The notes under the pieces are model-generated. The model saw only the letters and a program-made list of their open reading frames with translations. It was not told where the DNA came from and ran no database searches. DNA of 64,000 nt from Muscardinus avellanarius (lineage: Eukaryota > Chordata > Mammalia > Rodentia > Gliridae): positions 30,021,092-30,085,091 of the forward strand of contig OY726569.1 of assembly GCA_963383645.1 (NCBI GenBank). The letters run 5' to 3'. The stretch's first letter is position 1. Each line of letters opens with the position of its first letter. Shown here one piece after another: positions 24,791 through 37,556 of this stretch. The translations under genes and the position numbers were made by a program.

Positions 24791-25954
24791 GAAACCAGCT
24801 CTTCACGAGCTACTATGATTCAGCACAGAGTTCTAGAGATCAAGATTATTTCTAATACAAGTGTCAGAAACTCACTTAAAATTGGTCTGAGCAAGAGAAT
24901 AGATTTATTAAGTCCTGTAAATTAAATCAGGAAACGGTTGCTCTGCATTCCTCTGCTCTGCTTCCTCTAGATTGGCTCATCTCAGAAGGTTCCTGCTTTG
25001 CAGTGCCATGCTGAGGCCCAGCAGAGCCAGGCTTATATTCTATCAGCCCGGCAAATCCGGCAGAAGAAAAGCTCATTTCCAAAGTTTGCAGAAAAAATTC
25101 CAGAGAGGGAGCTCATGCTCATCCGTAAACATCCCTGATTGCTGTGGCCAGAGCCAGGAACATAAACTGGCCGACCTGAGGGCCTCCGCCCAAGGGGAGT
25201 GAGGTCAGACCACACGGTCACACAGCCAGGATTCCCAAACTTATTGGCTTACTGCCCCTTTTCAGACAAAAATTACTCAGCTTCCCCCGGGCACTCCTGC
25301 CACCCTTTGTTTTTACTCAATGCCTCACAGCACCCAAGGCCACCACTGCCACCCTGGATCAGTCCAAAGTCCTCCCAGAGGGGCATCTCTGACTTTGAGA
25401 ATCTATGACAGACTGAGGAGATGGTTCCCCAAAGGAAAATCAGGGTGCTGTTACCAGAAAGGGGCCAGGATGCTGAGCAGATGCCCACCATGGACCTTGA
25501 GTTTGAGGTGCTATGGCACTGAGGGTGGTAGGTATGCAGTGGTCTCAAGAGATGGCTTGAAAAGTTGCCCCAGGACCTTGTGGTAGTGACTGAGTGGGAG
25601 GCAGATGAAGTCCTCATGGTAGTGTGGAAAGAATGACCCCAAGAGATGACCAAGAAAGAGACCCTGGGGTGGAGAAACCCCACTGTTCCATAGTAATGTA
25701 GAAGGAACCCTGATTAGGAGGAAAAGAAAAAAGATTTTGGCAATTCAGAAATAAGGAGACCTTAGCATTGGGGCCCTGGAAAACAGAAAAGCCTGTGCTG
25801 TGAACAACTGGAAAGGCGAGGCCCAAGCCCAGAGCCTCTGGACACCGCGCCCCACGCCCACACCCCATCCGTGGCCTCGGGTCTCTGGCCTCACTCCTCA
25901 TTCCTGGCTTGCTTGCCACCAGAGTGTCTGGGTCGCTAACTCCCAAAGCAAGAG
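24791..25954. other. Unique DNA upstream of PCK2
   Basis: No gene or clear repeat was recognised. GC content rises towards 25,800 as the PCK2 promoter is approached. Confidence 0.5.
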
Positions 25955-26296
25955 TCCTCAAAGTTACATCATGTGCAGGGCGGCGTGGCAGGCGGGGCGG
26001 GGCCCGGGAGTGTGGGCGGGGCTATAATGGTAGGCGGGGCCCGGGAAGGTGGGCGGGGCTGCGGGGCTGCAGGGCTGGGGTCTGGAGCCCAGTGGTGGCT
26101 GGGGGAGTGGACCTGCCCGCGGGGCGGAGAGAACTGGCGAGGTCCCCGCCCCTGCGCCTGCCCGCCTCCCTTTTGAGCGCCTCCCGCCCAGCCTCGCCTC
26201 CCGCTCTCTCCGCCGCGCTCCCTCCTTCCCCGTCTTCCCTGTCTTCCCGACTACGTGCGGTTCCTGTGGCCACCCCGCAGCCCCCGCCCAGGTGCC
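25955..26296 (+). promoter_or_regulatory. PCK2: PCK2 promoter and 5' UTR region
   Basis: A CpG-rich block with at least five GC boxes (ggcgggg words between 25,991 and 26,059), a TATA-like TATAAT (26023-26028) between two of them, and a C/EBP-ATF composite motif upstream. Two 28-base GC-box cassettes (25996-26023 and 26033-26060) are near-identical copies. The exact transcription start is not decided by the sequence. Confidence 0.75.
25963..25971 (-). promoter_or_regulatory. C/EBP-ATF response element (CARE) in the PCK2 promoter
   Basis: Minus strand TGATGTAAC matches the TGATGNAAN consensus bound by ATF4-C/EBP dimers. PCK2 is an established target of ATF4 under amino-acid limitation and ER stress, so this is the likely site. 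Confidence 0.6.
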
Positions 26297-29200
26297 ATGG
26301 CTGCTGTGTACCGCCCCGGCCTGCGGTGAGTGACCCCCAGCCCGGGGCCCACCGCACTCGGCCCCTCGGGGGTGGCTCCTTCGGGCTCTCCATCCTTGGA
26401 GGAGGCTGGCGGGCGACGGTGCCTGGATCCCAGCCTCCCGCGCTGCGGCGAGCCTCGGGAGCCAGCCGCACGGGGTCTCTCTGCTCCCGTCCTCTCCTCC
26501 TCCCCCGCGCCTCGCCTGCCTGCCGCGCCATCTCTATCTGCCGCTCTCAGAACTTCCTCCCCCTTCTCGCTCGCCCTGCAGAGCCCTGGCCCCGCGCATC
26601 CGCCTTTCCTTTCCAGATGTAACTCTTCCCGACCCCTGACGGAGTCCCAGCCCGCCGCCCAGGGTATGATGAGAAGCAGCAAGGTCCTGGGGAGGGACAC
26701 AAGCCCCTGGGGGCCTGAGCTCAGAGCTCCCTAAAGAAGGTAGAAGGTAAACATCCATTCCCGGCCTTCCCCGGACCGGATCCTGGCGGGAAGCCCAGCA
26801 CAGCCTCAGGGGCCCGGAGCCAGGAGAAGGAGGGAGGGAGGGAAGCGAGACCCGAGGAGGGGGCCGAGTGGCCTTCCTTGAGTACAGCGATGGCTTCTCC
26901 CTCTGTCCAGGCCTGGACCTCCAGGCTTGTTCAGTCTGTCTGCCCTCCCCTTTATACAGCCTCCCCTCCTCTCTGTAACCCCCTTCTGTCCTAGTCTGAA
27001 CTGACTCCGTATCTCCCCACCAAGTAGTTCTGCTTGGCCAGCCCATGAGGGTGGTCTTTGATGGACAGGTTGAAGGTCCCTTTTAACAGACTGAAGGAAG
27101 CTGTGCAGGCATCTCAGGAGAGAGCTTGAGCCAGGCTCCAAACCCAGAGACCTCTCCCCAGGATGGTGTGACTTTAAAATTAATACTCCAGCCAGGCATG
27201 GTGGTACAAGCTTGTAGCACAGGTTCTAAGCCAACCTCAGCTACTGGGTGAAGCTCTCAGCAACATAAGTGAGACTCTGTTTCCAAATAAAGTATAGAAT
27301 AGAAGTGGCGCATGCCTGTAATCCCAGCTTTTGGGAGGCTGAGACAGGACTCGGCTACTCAGTGAGGCCCTTTGCAACTCAGTGAGACCCTGTTTCAAAA
27401 TAAAGAATAAAAAAATAGGGCTGGGGGTGTTGCTCGGAGGTAGAATGCTCCTGGGTTCCATCCCCAGTACCACAAAATTAATTAATTAATTGATGTATAA
27501 AATAGGTCTGGGAGTATAGCCCAGAGGTAGAAAAAGGCCCTGGGTTCACCTCCAGTACCACCAAAAAAAAAATAATAATTAATACTTCAGCCAAGTGTGG
27601 TGTCATATGCTTGTAATCCCAGTACTTGGGAGGCTGAGACAGGAGGATCACTGGTTCAAGGATAGCTTCAGCAACTTAGTGAGACTCTGTTTCAAACTAA
27701 AAAAATAAAAGAGGGCTGGGAGTGTAGCTCCGAGGTAGAATGACCCTGAGTTCAATCCACAGTACCCCCCCAAAAAAAAAAAAATACTCAAGAGACAGCT
27801 CTCCCAGGCAGGAACAGACTCAGGTCCCAAGAGTCCTCCCCCTGCCCCCAAGCCACACTGGTCATCGATCCTGCCCTGACCACTGAAAAACATCCCTGAT
27901 TCCACATCCGTGGTCTGAGCTTTCTCCTTGTCCCAGGTTATAGCCTCTGGGTCTGTGCTTCCTGCTCTGGTGTTCCACTCTACCACCAACCCCCACAGCT
28001 CTCTAGGCATGTGGTTTTTAGGAAAAGCACAGGCTTCTGCCATCCTGGTGTGTGGTGGATTTCTGGTGGACGAGACTTTGGCATCTGAGGAAGGTAACTA
28101 GCGCCTCTTGGCCTTTGTTCTCTGGGTCACTCCACCTGGGCCCAGGCCAATCAGAGCAGACCCTGCTTCTCTTTCTCCCCAAGCAACGTTTTAGGACCGA
28201 CAAATACATGGATCCTACCCTCCTGGGAATCAAAGCATGAACCCCAGCAAGTGGCACTCAGGCCCCAGTGGTCAGCCTTTCACATAGTTCAAAAATACCT
28301 CCCTACTGGGAACACTATGCAGGCATCATTGGCCTGGGTAGGCAGCAGTAGATCGGTGCCTGGAACCCAGCATTCATCTTCTACCTCTGTGCGAGAGCTC
28401 TAATCTAGAAACCTGGCACTGGAAGGGGCTGTACCACCTCACAGCCTGGGTCCTTTGCTTGACACTTTCATAGTCTTATAACAGTCATACCAGCAGAAAA
28501 ATAAAAACAGCTGCCATTTTAACTTATAAAAACTATACTTGTGAGCCGGGCGTGGTGACGCATACTTGTAATCCCTGTGCTTGGGAGGCTGAGACAGAAG
28601 GATTGCATGGGTTCAAAGCCAGCCTCAGCTACTTAGTGAGGCTCTCAGCAACTTAGTGAGACCTTGTTTCCAAATAAAATAGAAAATAGGTCTGGGAGTG
28701 TAGCCCGAAGGTAGAAAGCCTCTTGGGTTCCATCCCCAACACCACATACACACACACAAAAATAAAACGATACTTGTGTGCACATGATGTACTTTAACAA
28801 ACATATCAAGATCAATCACTAAGCCAAACATGAGAAGGAGGGATGGGGTGCAAATTGGGTGATGTGTGCATGTATGTCTCCACCATCTTGTATCCCATTA
28901 AAATGTATGACTACAATGCACCAATAAAAATTATTTTAAAAAACTATACTTGTGGAAGGAAAAAACATGAATGAGGCTTTAAACACCAGATACACTGGAC
29001 ATGGTGGTGTATGCCTGTAATCCCACTATGTGAGGGGCTGAGACAGAAGGCTCTCAGGTTCAAGGCCCACCTCGGCAACTTAGAAAGACCCTGTTTCCAA
29101 ATAAAAAGTAAGCTGAACATAGTGGCACATGCCTGTAATTCTAGTACTCGGGAGACAAGAAGATTGCAGGTTCAAGGCCAGCCTCAGCAATTTAGTAAGA

Positions 29201-32200
29201 CCTTGTTTCAAAATAATTTTTTGGGGGGTGGTACTGGGGTTCCTGGAAACCTTTCTACCTCCGGGCTACACTCCCAGACCTATTATACTTTTTACTTGGA
29301 AACAGGGCCTCTTAAGCCAGAGCGGCTGGCTTCGAACCTGCACGATCCTCCTGTCTCTGCCTCCCAAGTGCAGGGATTACAAGCGTGCGCCACCACACCC
29401 AGGTTCAAAATAAAATTTAAATAGGACTGGAGGTGCAGCTCAGAGGTAGAATGCCCCTGGTTTCAATCCCTAGTACCACAAAAATAAATAATAAAATTAA
29501 AAACAAGATGGAAATGGTGGTGCATGCCTGTAATCCTCCTGAGACAGGAGGATAGCTGTTCAAGGCCAGTCTCAGCTACTTAGTGAGGCCCTCTGCAACT
29601 TAGTGAGACCCTGTTTCAAAATAAGGAAGAAAAAAACAAAAGGGGCTGAGGATGTAGCTTGGAGATAGAATGCCCCTGAGTTAAATCCTCAGTACCACGA
29701 AAAATAAATAAATCTTAAAAAATAATAAAGAGCTAGGGGTGTAGCTCAGTGGTAGAATACCCTTCAATCCCTAGTACTAAAAATAAACAAACATTAAAAA
29801 AAAAAAAAACAGAGCCGGGCGTGGTGGCGCACGCTTGTAATCCCAGCATTTGGGAGGCTGAGACCTGGAGGATCGCGGTTCACGGACAGCCTCAGCTACT
29901 TAGTGAGGCCCTCTGCAACTCAGTGAGACCCGGTTTCAAAATAAAGAATAAAAAATAGGGCAGGGGGTGTAGCTCGGAGGTCAAATGCCCCTGGGTTCCA
30001 TCCCCAGACCCGCAAAAGAAAAAAAGAAAAAAGAAAAAAAAAAAAAAACAGCTGGGGGATATAGCTTGGAAGTCGAATCCTCTGGGTTCAATCTCCAGTA
30101 CCAAAAACAAAACAAAAATCACCAGACACATGAAGCTCCCACCTGGGCACAGTTCCTTGACCCTTGGACCAAAGGGCACCTGCTCGTTTCTTTTTTTCTT
30201 TTTTTTTTCTTTTTTTTCTTTTTGGCGGGTCTGGGGGTGGAACCCAGGGGCATTTGACCTCTGAGCTACACCCCCGCCCTATTCTTTATTTTATTTTTGA
30301 AACCGGGTCTCACTGAGTTGTAAAGGGCCTCACTAAGTAGCTGAGGCTGTCTGCGAACCGCGATCCTCCAGGTCTCAGCCTCCCAAATGCTGGGATTACA
30401 AGCGTGCGCCACCACGCCCGGCTCGGACCTGCTCATTTCTGATCATAGACCAGACATGGTGAAACATGGGTTCGGGCCACACATACACTACCAGTAGGCC
30501 CACCCAAGCACTTCCACAGCCGGTGTGTGTCCTTGTGCTCATTTGGCCCTACCCTAGCAAACGCCACAGGGGAATGTGGCCTGGACCCATCCACACACCA
30601 GCTCCAACCTGCTCTTCGTGCTGCCTGCACGCACACACTCCGTAGCACACTCCCCAGAGGGGGCTTTCCCACACCACACTCTACCTTCCGTGACAGCAGC
30701 TGCCTCATCGCCTGCCCGTCTCCCCTTGCAGGCTCAGCTGGCGTGGGGTGAGCCCCCAGTGCTGGTTCTCAGGCCGCAGCATCCAGACCCTGCGAGTGCT
30801 CAACGGAGACATGGGACAGCTGCCTTCTGGAGTGCGAGACTTCGTGGAGCGCAGCGCCCGCCTGTGCCAACCAGAGGGCATCCACATCTGTGACGGAACT
30901 GAGGCTGAGAACACGGCCACGCTGGCCCTGCTGGAACAGCAGGGCCTCATCCGAAAGCTCCCCAAGTACAGCAACTGGTAAGGCCTGACGTCACCTTGGG
31001 GTTCACCAAGACACCTTGGGGTTCACCAAGACGTCACCTTGGGGTTCACCAAGACGTTCACCTTGGGGTAGACCATCCCAGTAAGACGAGCAAGAGTGGG
31101 AGCTTTGGGGGAAACAAACTCAGGAACGGGAATTGCAACCAATCCTCATTTTCATACTAAACAAAGAAGCGAATACGATGAAAACCCTTGCTTCCCTCCC
31201 CTCACCAGCTCGGGGAGTCTTGGGCAGGGGCGGGGGCCCTCAAAGGGGTGGAACCTTGGGGAAACCGCCTCTTAGTTGGAACAAAGCTTGGAGGAAGGGA
31301 CTGTGATGGGACTGGATAGGGAAAAATAAGGCCAACCCTAGACCTGTAGTCAATGCTGGACTTGAAAAAGTGGGTCTGGGGGAAAAAAGGAGACCTGCTG
31401 CCACCACCTCCTGACAGTCCCCTCTCCCCCAGCTGGCTGGCCCGCACAGATCCCAAGGACGTGGCACGAGTAGAGAGCAAGACGGTGATTGTAACTCCTT
31501 CTCAGCGGGACACGGTGCCCCTCCCAGCTGGTGGGAGCCGTGGGCAGCTGGGCAACTGGATGTCCCCAGCTGAGTTCCAGCGAGCTGTGGACGAGAGGTT
31601 CCCGGGATGCATGCAGGGTAACTAAGGGCAGAAACACAGAGGTAGGGGCACTGAAGGTCTGGCCAGGCTTAGACCCTTCATCCTCAGACACTTTCCTCCA
31701 CAGGCCGCACCATGTACGTGCTTCCGTTCAGCATGGGTCCTGTGGGCTCCCCGCTGTCCCGCATCGGGGTGCAGCTCACCGACTCGGCTTATGTGGTGGC
31801 CAGCATGCGTATTATGACCCGGCTGGGGACGCCTGTGCTTCAGGCCCTGGGAGATGGTGACTTTGTCAAGTGTCTGCACTCTGTGGGCCAGCCCCTGATT
31901 GGGCAAGGTGAGCACCTGCCCTGCTCAGGGGAGGACTCGGGCCTTCTTGCACTGAGAGGACACCCCAGATCCTACCCATCCTCAGACCTTCACGGTCTGT
32001 CGTCTGCGATCCAGGGCAGTCTTGTTGGCTGAGGGTGAGGCTGTATTTAAAGAGTAGTTTGCACAAAATTGAGAAATGTCAGTCTTCATGTCCGGTAGGA
32101 GCATGGGAGCTGATGGGCATTATGAAGCAGGGAGCTTTAGCCACCTCTGGGCACCACTCCCACTCCTAGGTGTCTCTCCTGATGATCCTTGATCCCACTA

Positions 32201-35200
32201 GCCCCTGACACCCCAGTTATTGATTCCACTGCCAGCAGCCCTGTGACCCCATTGTCCCCAGGGGAGCCGGTGAGCCAGTGGCCGTGCAACCCAGAGAAAA
32301 CCCTGATTGGCCACGTGCCCGACCAGCGGGAGATCGTCTCCTTCGGCAGCGGCTATGGTGGGAACTCCTTGCTGGGCAAGAAGTGCTTTGCCCTGCGCAT
32401 CGCCTCTCGGCTGGCCAGGGATGAGGGCTGGCTAGCGGAGCACATGCTGGTGAGGGCCTGGTGAGGAACTGGGCAGCTGGGGGTGGGGGGCAGCGCAGGG
32501 GCGGGGCCTGATCAGTCTGCCTCCGCCTTGCCTCCTTCCTGCCAGATGCCAGGCTGGTGGGCAGGGACTCTGCCCAGATGCCTGAAACTTCAGCCCCAGG
32601 CTGCTGCATTCTTGCTACCCCAGGCCTGGTGGCAGGGCGGTACACCTGCTCAGTGTACACACATTGGTACCCTGTTAACCCTAGCTGTCTTCCCCCATGC
32701 AGACCGTGCCCTAACCTTTGGTGACCTCCACCTGTCCCTCTATTCCAATGCACAGATCCTGGGCATCACCAGCCCTGCAGGGAAGAAGCGCTACGTGGCG
32801 GCTGCCTTCCCCAGCGCCTGTGGCAAGACGAATCTGGCCATGATGCGGCCAGCAATGCCAGGCTGGAAAGTAGAGTGTGTGGGAGACGACATCGCCTGGA
32901 TGAGGTTTGACGGGGAAGGTAAGGTGCCCGATCATTCTGGCTTTTACTGGGGTAAAGTGTTGTTACTCCAATGTTGGTGCCGAGCTCTGTCAGTGAGAAC
33001 CAGCAGTCCAGCCACCCTAGAGACACAAAGCTTTTCCTTGTAGGCTCTAGGGCCTGCTCGGGGCAGGGATGGGTAGAGCGGGACCTTCACCAGTCTTACA
33101 TCTCAACTCTTTTGGGTTGGCCCTTCCTTTCTCTGACTTCTCCTCCTGACAGGTCGACTCCGGGCCATCAACCCTGAAAATGGCTTCTTCGGGGTGGCCC
33201 CTGGCACCTCTGCCGCCACCAACCCCAACGCCATGGCCACGATCCAGAGAAATACTCTTTTCACCAATGTGGCTGAGACCAGCGACGGTGGTGTGTACTG
33301 GGAGGGCATTGACCAGCCTCTCCCACCTGGAGTCACCGTGACCTCCTGGCTGGGCAAACCCTGGAAACCTGGTACGTGGGGCGGGAAGTCGTGACACAGG
33401 CCCCAGGGCTCACACCTCAAGGATGAAACAGCCCCTGTGTGATCCCCAGCATCTTCTGGGCCTCTGCCATCACAGGAAGCCATGAATGTTTGCAGTTTCT
33501 GATCCCAGGCAAGATCTTAGTTTACATCCCCACTTTACCCAGCATTGGTTTGGGGATTTGGCTAAATTACTTCTTCTCTTCAGTTTTCTTACCACTTGAA
33601 TGAAGGTGGTTATTATAGAATTCATAATATTATAGAACTTATCTCATGAGACTGCTGGTGGATTAAATAATGCAAAACTGGGCATGGTGACACATGTCTG
33701 TAATCCTAGTACTTGGGAGGCTGAGACGGGAGGATAACAGGTTCAGTACCAGTCCCGACAATTTAGTGAAAGCCTCAGCAACTTAGGGAGACCCTATTTC
33801 AAAACTAAAACATAAAATAGGGCTGAGGCTCTCGCCCAGAGGTAGAACACCTCTGGGTTCAACCCCCAGTACCAAGAAGGGGGGGAAGGGTTAGCTTACA
33901 GCCAAATACATAGCAAGCTCTCATTAATAAGTATAAGCTGAGTTAAAGTTAAAAGAGAAAGAGGAAGGACGGATTTGAAACTTGTCACAGAAGGAACTGG
34001 GTTCAAAGCACAGCTTGTAGTGTGATGTGTTGAGGAGGAAGCAGGCCCCTCCTCCGCCCACTGCGCTCCCTCTTGCCCCCCCCACTGTCTAAAGACCAGT
34101 GCTGTTACCCTTCCCCCCCCCCTATCTCTCCAACACACACACCCATATCTTTTTCCACACTAAGCCTGTCGCCGTAGGCTTTCCCAGAAGCCAGTTCCTC
34201 GCGCCTATCATTCCCCAGGTGCCTCCGCAGCCTTACTCCGGCCCTTCCGCTTTGCATGGCCCTCTGCAGTTACAGTCAGAGGGCCCAGAGAGCGCGGGTG
34301 GGGAGGGTGGCCTTGCGGTCACTAAACCCGTACTCCAGTTGGCCAGGCTGGCCTCGCGGTCACCCTTCTCGTCTAATCACCCTTCATTTTCTCTGACACC
34401 ATCATTAAGTCCCCTCCAGCCTTCCCATCCAACAGAGAAATCCAAGAAATGTCAGCCTTTCCCTGCAGGCTGCTTCCCCAGCCCTTTCATCATCTCGGCA
34501 CTGGGGGTGTAACTAGGGCGTCTTGTGCCCAGCTTCAGTTCCCAGAACAGTAAATAGCCTGCGCTAGGCTCCTACACTGGAGCTCATGGCGATGGTCCTC
34601 GTCTGAGAAGGTAGGCAGAAGCCGGGGTGGGCGGGGGCGGGAGTGCTGGCCCTTTGACTCCCTCACCCCCACGTCTGACCAGCAGCCTCCAGTGGAGATG
34701 GCACTGGCTGGTCCAGGGCCCCCAGGTGTCGCTTCACACACGGGCCTCTGACTGGGACCCAGCCCCTCTGGGGTACCCAAAGGTGCCAGATGGCCTGGAT
34801 TCCTCGGGTTCTATCTTCACAGTTACGTCCCTGTCTGAGTCCCTCCAGCCCTAACGTTCCATCAGGACCTAAGCGGACTCAGGGAATCCCCAGAACTCTG
34901 TTTGCGTCAGCATCAATTCCTGTTTGCATTTTGATAGCTCAGGAGGCTCTGTCTCCCCGGGCTGCTGATGGGAAATCAATTGTCTGAAATACTGACCTGA
35001 TATTCTCGGGTTTTGCTTTAGGTTTGGGAAATAATAATCCTGTCAATAAATGGTTTCCAGGGGGAAATCACAATCTTAAACCAATATCTTAACCCCATCC
35101 CCGTGAGCCCTGGTCAATATCAAGTGCCTGTAGTTGGGCATAGACATTAGTACCCTGCCAAACTCCAGTTCCTCCCCAGTCTTTTCTCTGGCAGCACCAT

Positions 35201-37503
35201 TTTGGGTATATAACCTGATCCTGCCACGCAGGGTGCTGCACATATGTAATTTCAGTTTCTCCAAGGCTCAGGCAGAAGGATAGTGAATTTGAAGCCAGCC
35301 TAGGCAACTCTGAAAGACCCTATCTCAAAATGAAATTTTGAAAAGGAGCTGGGCGCCTGGCATGGTGGCGCACGCTTATAATCCCAGTACTTGAGAGGCT
35401 GAGACAGGAGGATAGCAGGTTCAAGGCCAGTCTCAGCTACTTAGTGAGGCCCTCTGCAAATTAGTGAGACCCTTGTTCAAAATGAAGAATAAGCCGGGTG
35501 TGTTGGCACATGCTTGTAATCCCCGCGCTTGGGAGGCTGACAGGAGGATCACACAGGTTCGAAGCCAGCCTCAGCTACTTAGTGAGGCTCTCCGCAAATT
35601 AGTGAGACCCTGTTTCCAAAGAAAATATTTTAAAAAATAGGTCTGGGAGTATAGCCCGGAGGTAGAAAGGCTCTAGGTCCCACCCCCAGTACCACCCAAA
35701 AAAAAAGAATAAAAAATAGGGCTGGGAGCCCGGTGTGGTAGCGCATGCTTGTAGTCCCAGCATTCGGGAGGCTGAGACAGGAGGATCACAGTTTACAGAC
35801 AGCCTTGGCTACTTAGTGAGGCACTTCGCAACTCAGTGAGACCTTGTTTCAAAAATAAAAAAAACTAGCCAGGCATGGTGGCTCATGCTTGTAATTCCAG
35901 CATTTGGGAGGCTGAGATAGGCGGATCATGGTTCGCGGCCAGCCTCGGCTACTTGCAACTCAGTGAGACCAGGTTTCAAATTAAAGAATAAAAAAATAGG
36001 GCTGGGGGAGTGTATCTCGGAGGCAAATGCCCCTGGGTTTCATCCCCAGTACCGCAAAATAAATAAATAAATAAATAAATAAATGAAAAATTAAAAAACT
36101 AGCCAGGCGTGGTGACACATGCTTGTAATCCCAGCATTCAGGAGGCTGAGACAGGAGGATTGCAGTTCGTGGACAGACAGCCTCAGCTACTTAGTGAGGC
36201 CCTTTGCAACTCAGTGAGACCGTTTCAAAATAAAGAACAAAAAATAGGGCTGAAGGAGTAGCTCAGAGGTAGAATCCCCCTGGGTTTCATCCCCAGTACC
36301 CCCCCCAAAAAATAGGGCTAAGGATATAGCTGAGAGGTAGAATGCCCCTGAGTTCCATCCCCAGTACTGGGGGAAAAAAAAAAAAAAAACGTGAGCATGG
36401 TGGTGGCACACATGTGTAATCACAGTACTTTGGAGATTAAAACAGGAGGATGGCAGGTTCAAGGCCAGCCTCAGCAAGATTTTACTTCTTCAAAACAAAT
36501 GAAGGAAGCTGGGTGCACACTAGTAATCCCAGCATTTGGGATAATGAGACAGGAGGATCGTGGTTCATAGACAGCCTCAGCTACTTAGTGAGGCCCTTTG
36601 CAACTCAATGAAATGCTGTTTTATTTAAAAAAAAACAAAGAATAAAAAATAGGGCTGGGGGCATAGTTTGGAGGTAGTATGCCTCTGGGTTTAATTCCCA
36701 ATATCGCAAAACAGGGTGGCTGGGAGTGTAGTTCAGAGATAAAATGCCCCTGGGTCCAACCCCCAGTATCAAATAAAAAACTTCTAATTAAATTTTAAAA
36801 GGCTAGGCCAAGCTGGGCACTTGTAATCCCCGCGCTTGGGAGGCTGAAACAGGAGGATTGCACAGGTTTGAAGCCAGCCTCAGCTACTTAGTGAGGCTCT
36901 CAGCAATTTAGTGAGACCTTATATCCAAATAAAATATAAAATAGTTCTGAGAGTATAGCCCGGAGGTAGAAAAGCCCCTGGGTTCCACCCCCAGTACTGC
37001 AAAAAAATAAAATAAAATAAAGACTGAAAAATAGGGCTGGGGATGTAGCTAGGAGGTAGAATGCCCCTGGGTTCAATCCCCAGTACCACAAAAAATATTT
37101 TTTTTAATGCTGAGGATAGTCGGGCATGGTGGTACATGCCTGTAATCTCAGTACTTGGGAGGGTAAGGCAGGAGGTTCACAGATTTGAGGACAGCCTCAG
37201 CAAGTACTGAGACTCTCATCAACCTAGCAAGACCCTGTTTCCAAACAACAACAACAACAAATCAGCATCAGTCTGGGCGTGGTGGCGCACACTTGTAATC
37301 CCTGCACTTGGGAGGCTGAGACAGGAGGATCGCGCAGTTTTGAAGTCAGCCTCCGCTACTTAGTGAGACCTCAGCAACTTAGTGAGATCCTGTTTCCAAA
37401 TAAAGTATAAAAAAATAGGTCTGGAAGTATAGCCCAGAGGTAGAAAAGCCCCTGGGTTCCAACCCCAGTACCACAAAAAACAACAACAAAAAATCAGCAT
37501 CAC

Positions 37504-37556
<53 letters not shown>

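Noticed and set aside
25909..26622. 237-codon open frame across the PCK2 promoter and exon 1
   Set aside because: A Pro/Ser/Arg-rich frame produced by CpG-island sequence. It runs through the PCK2 exon 1 donor in the wrong frame.
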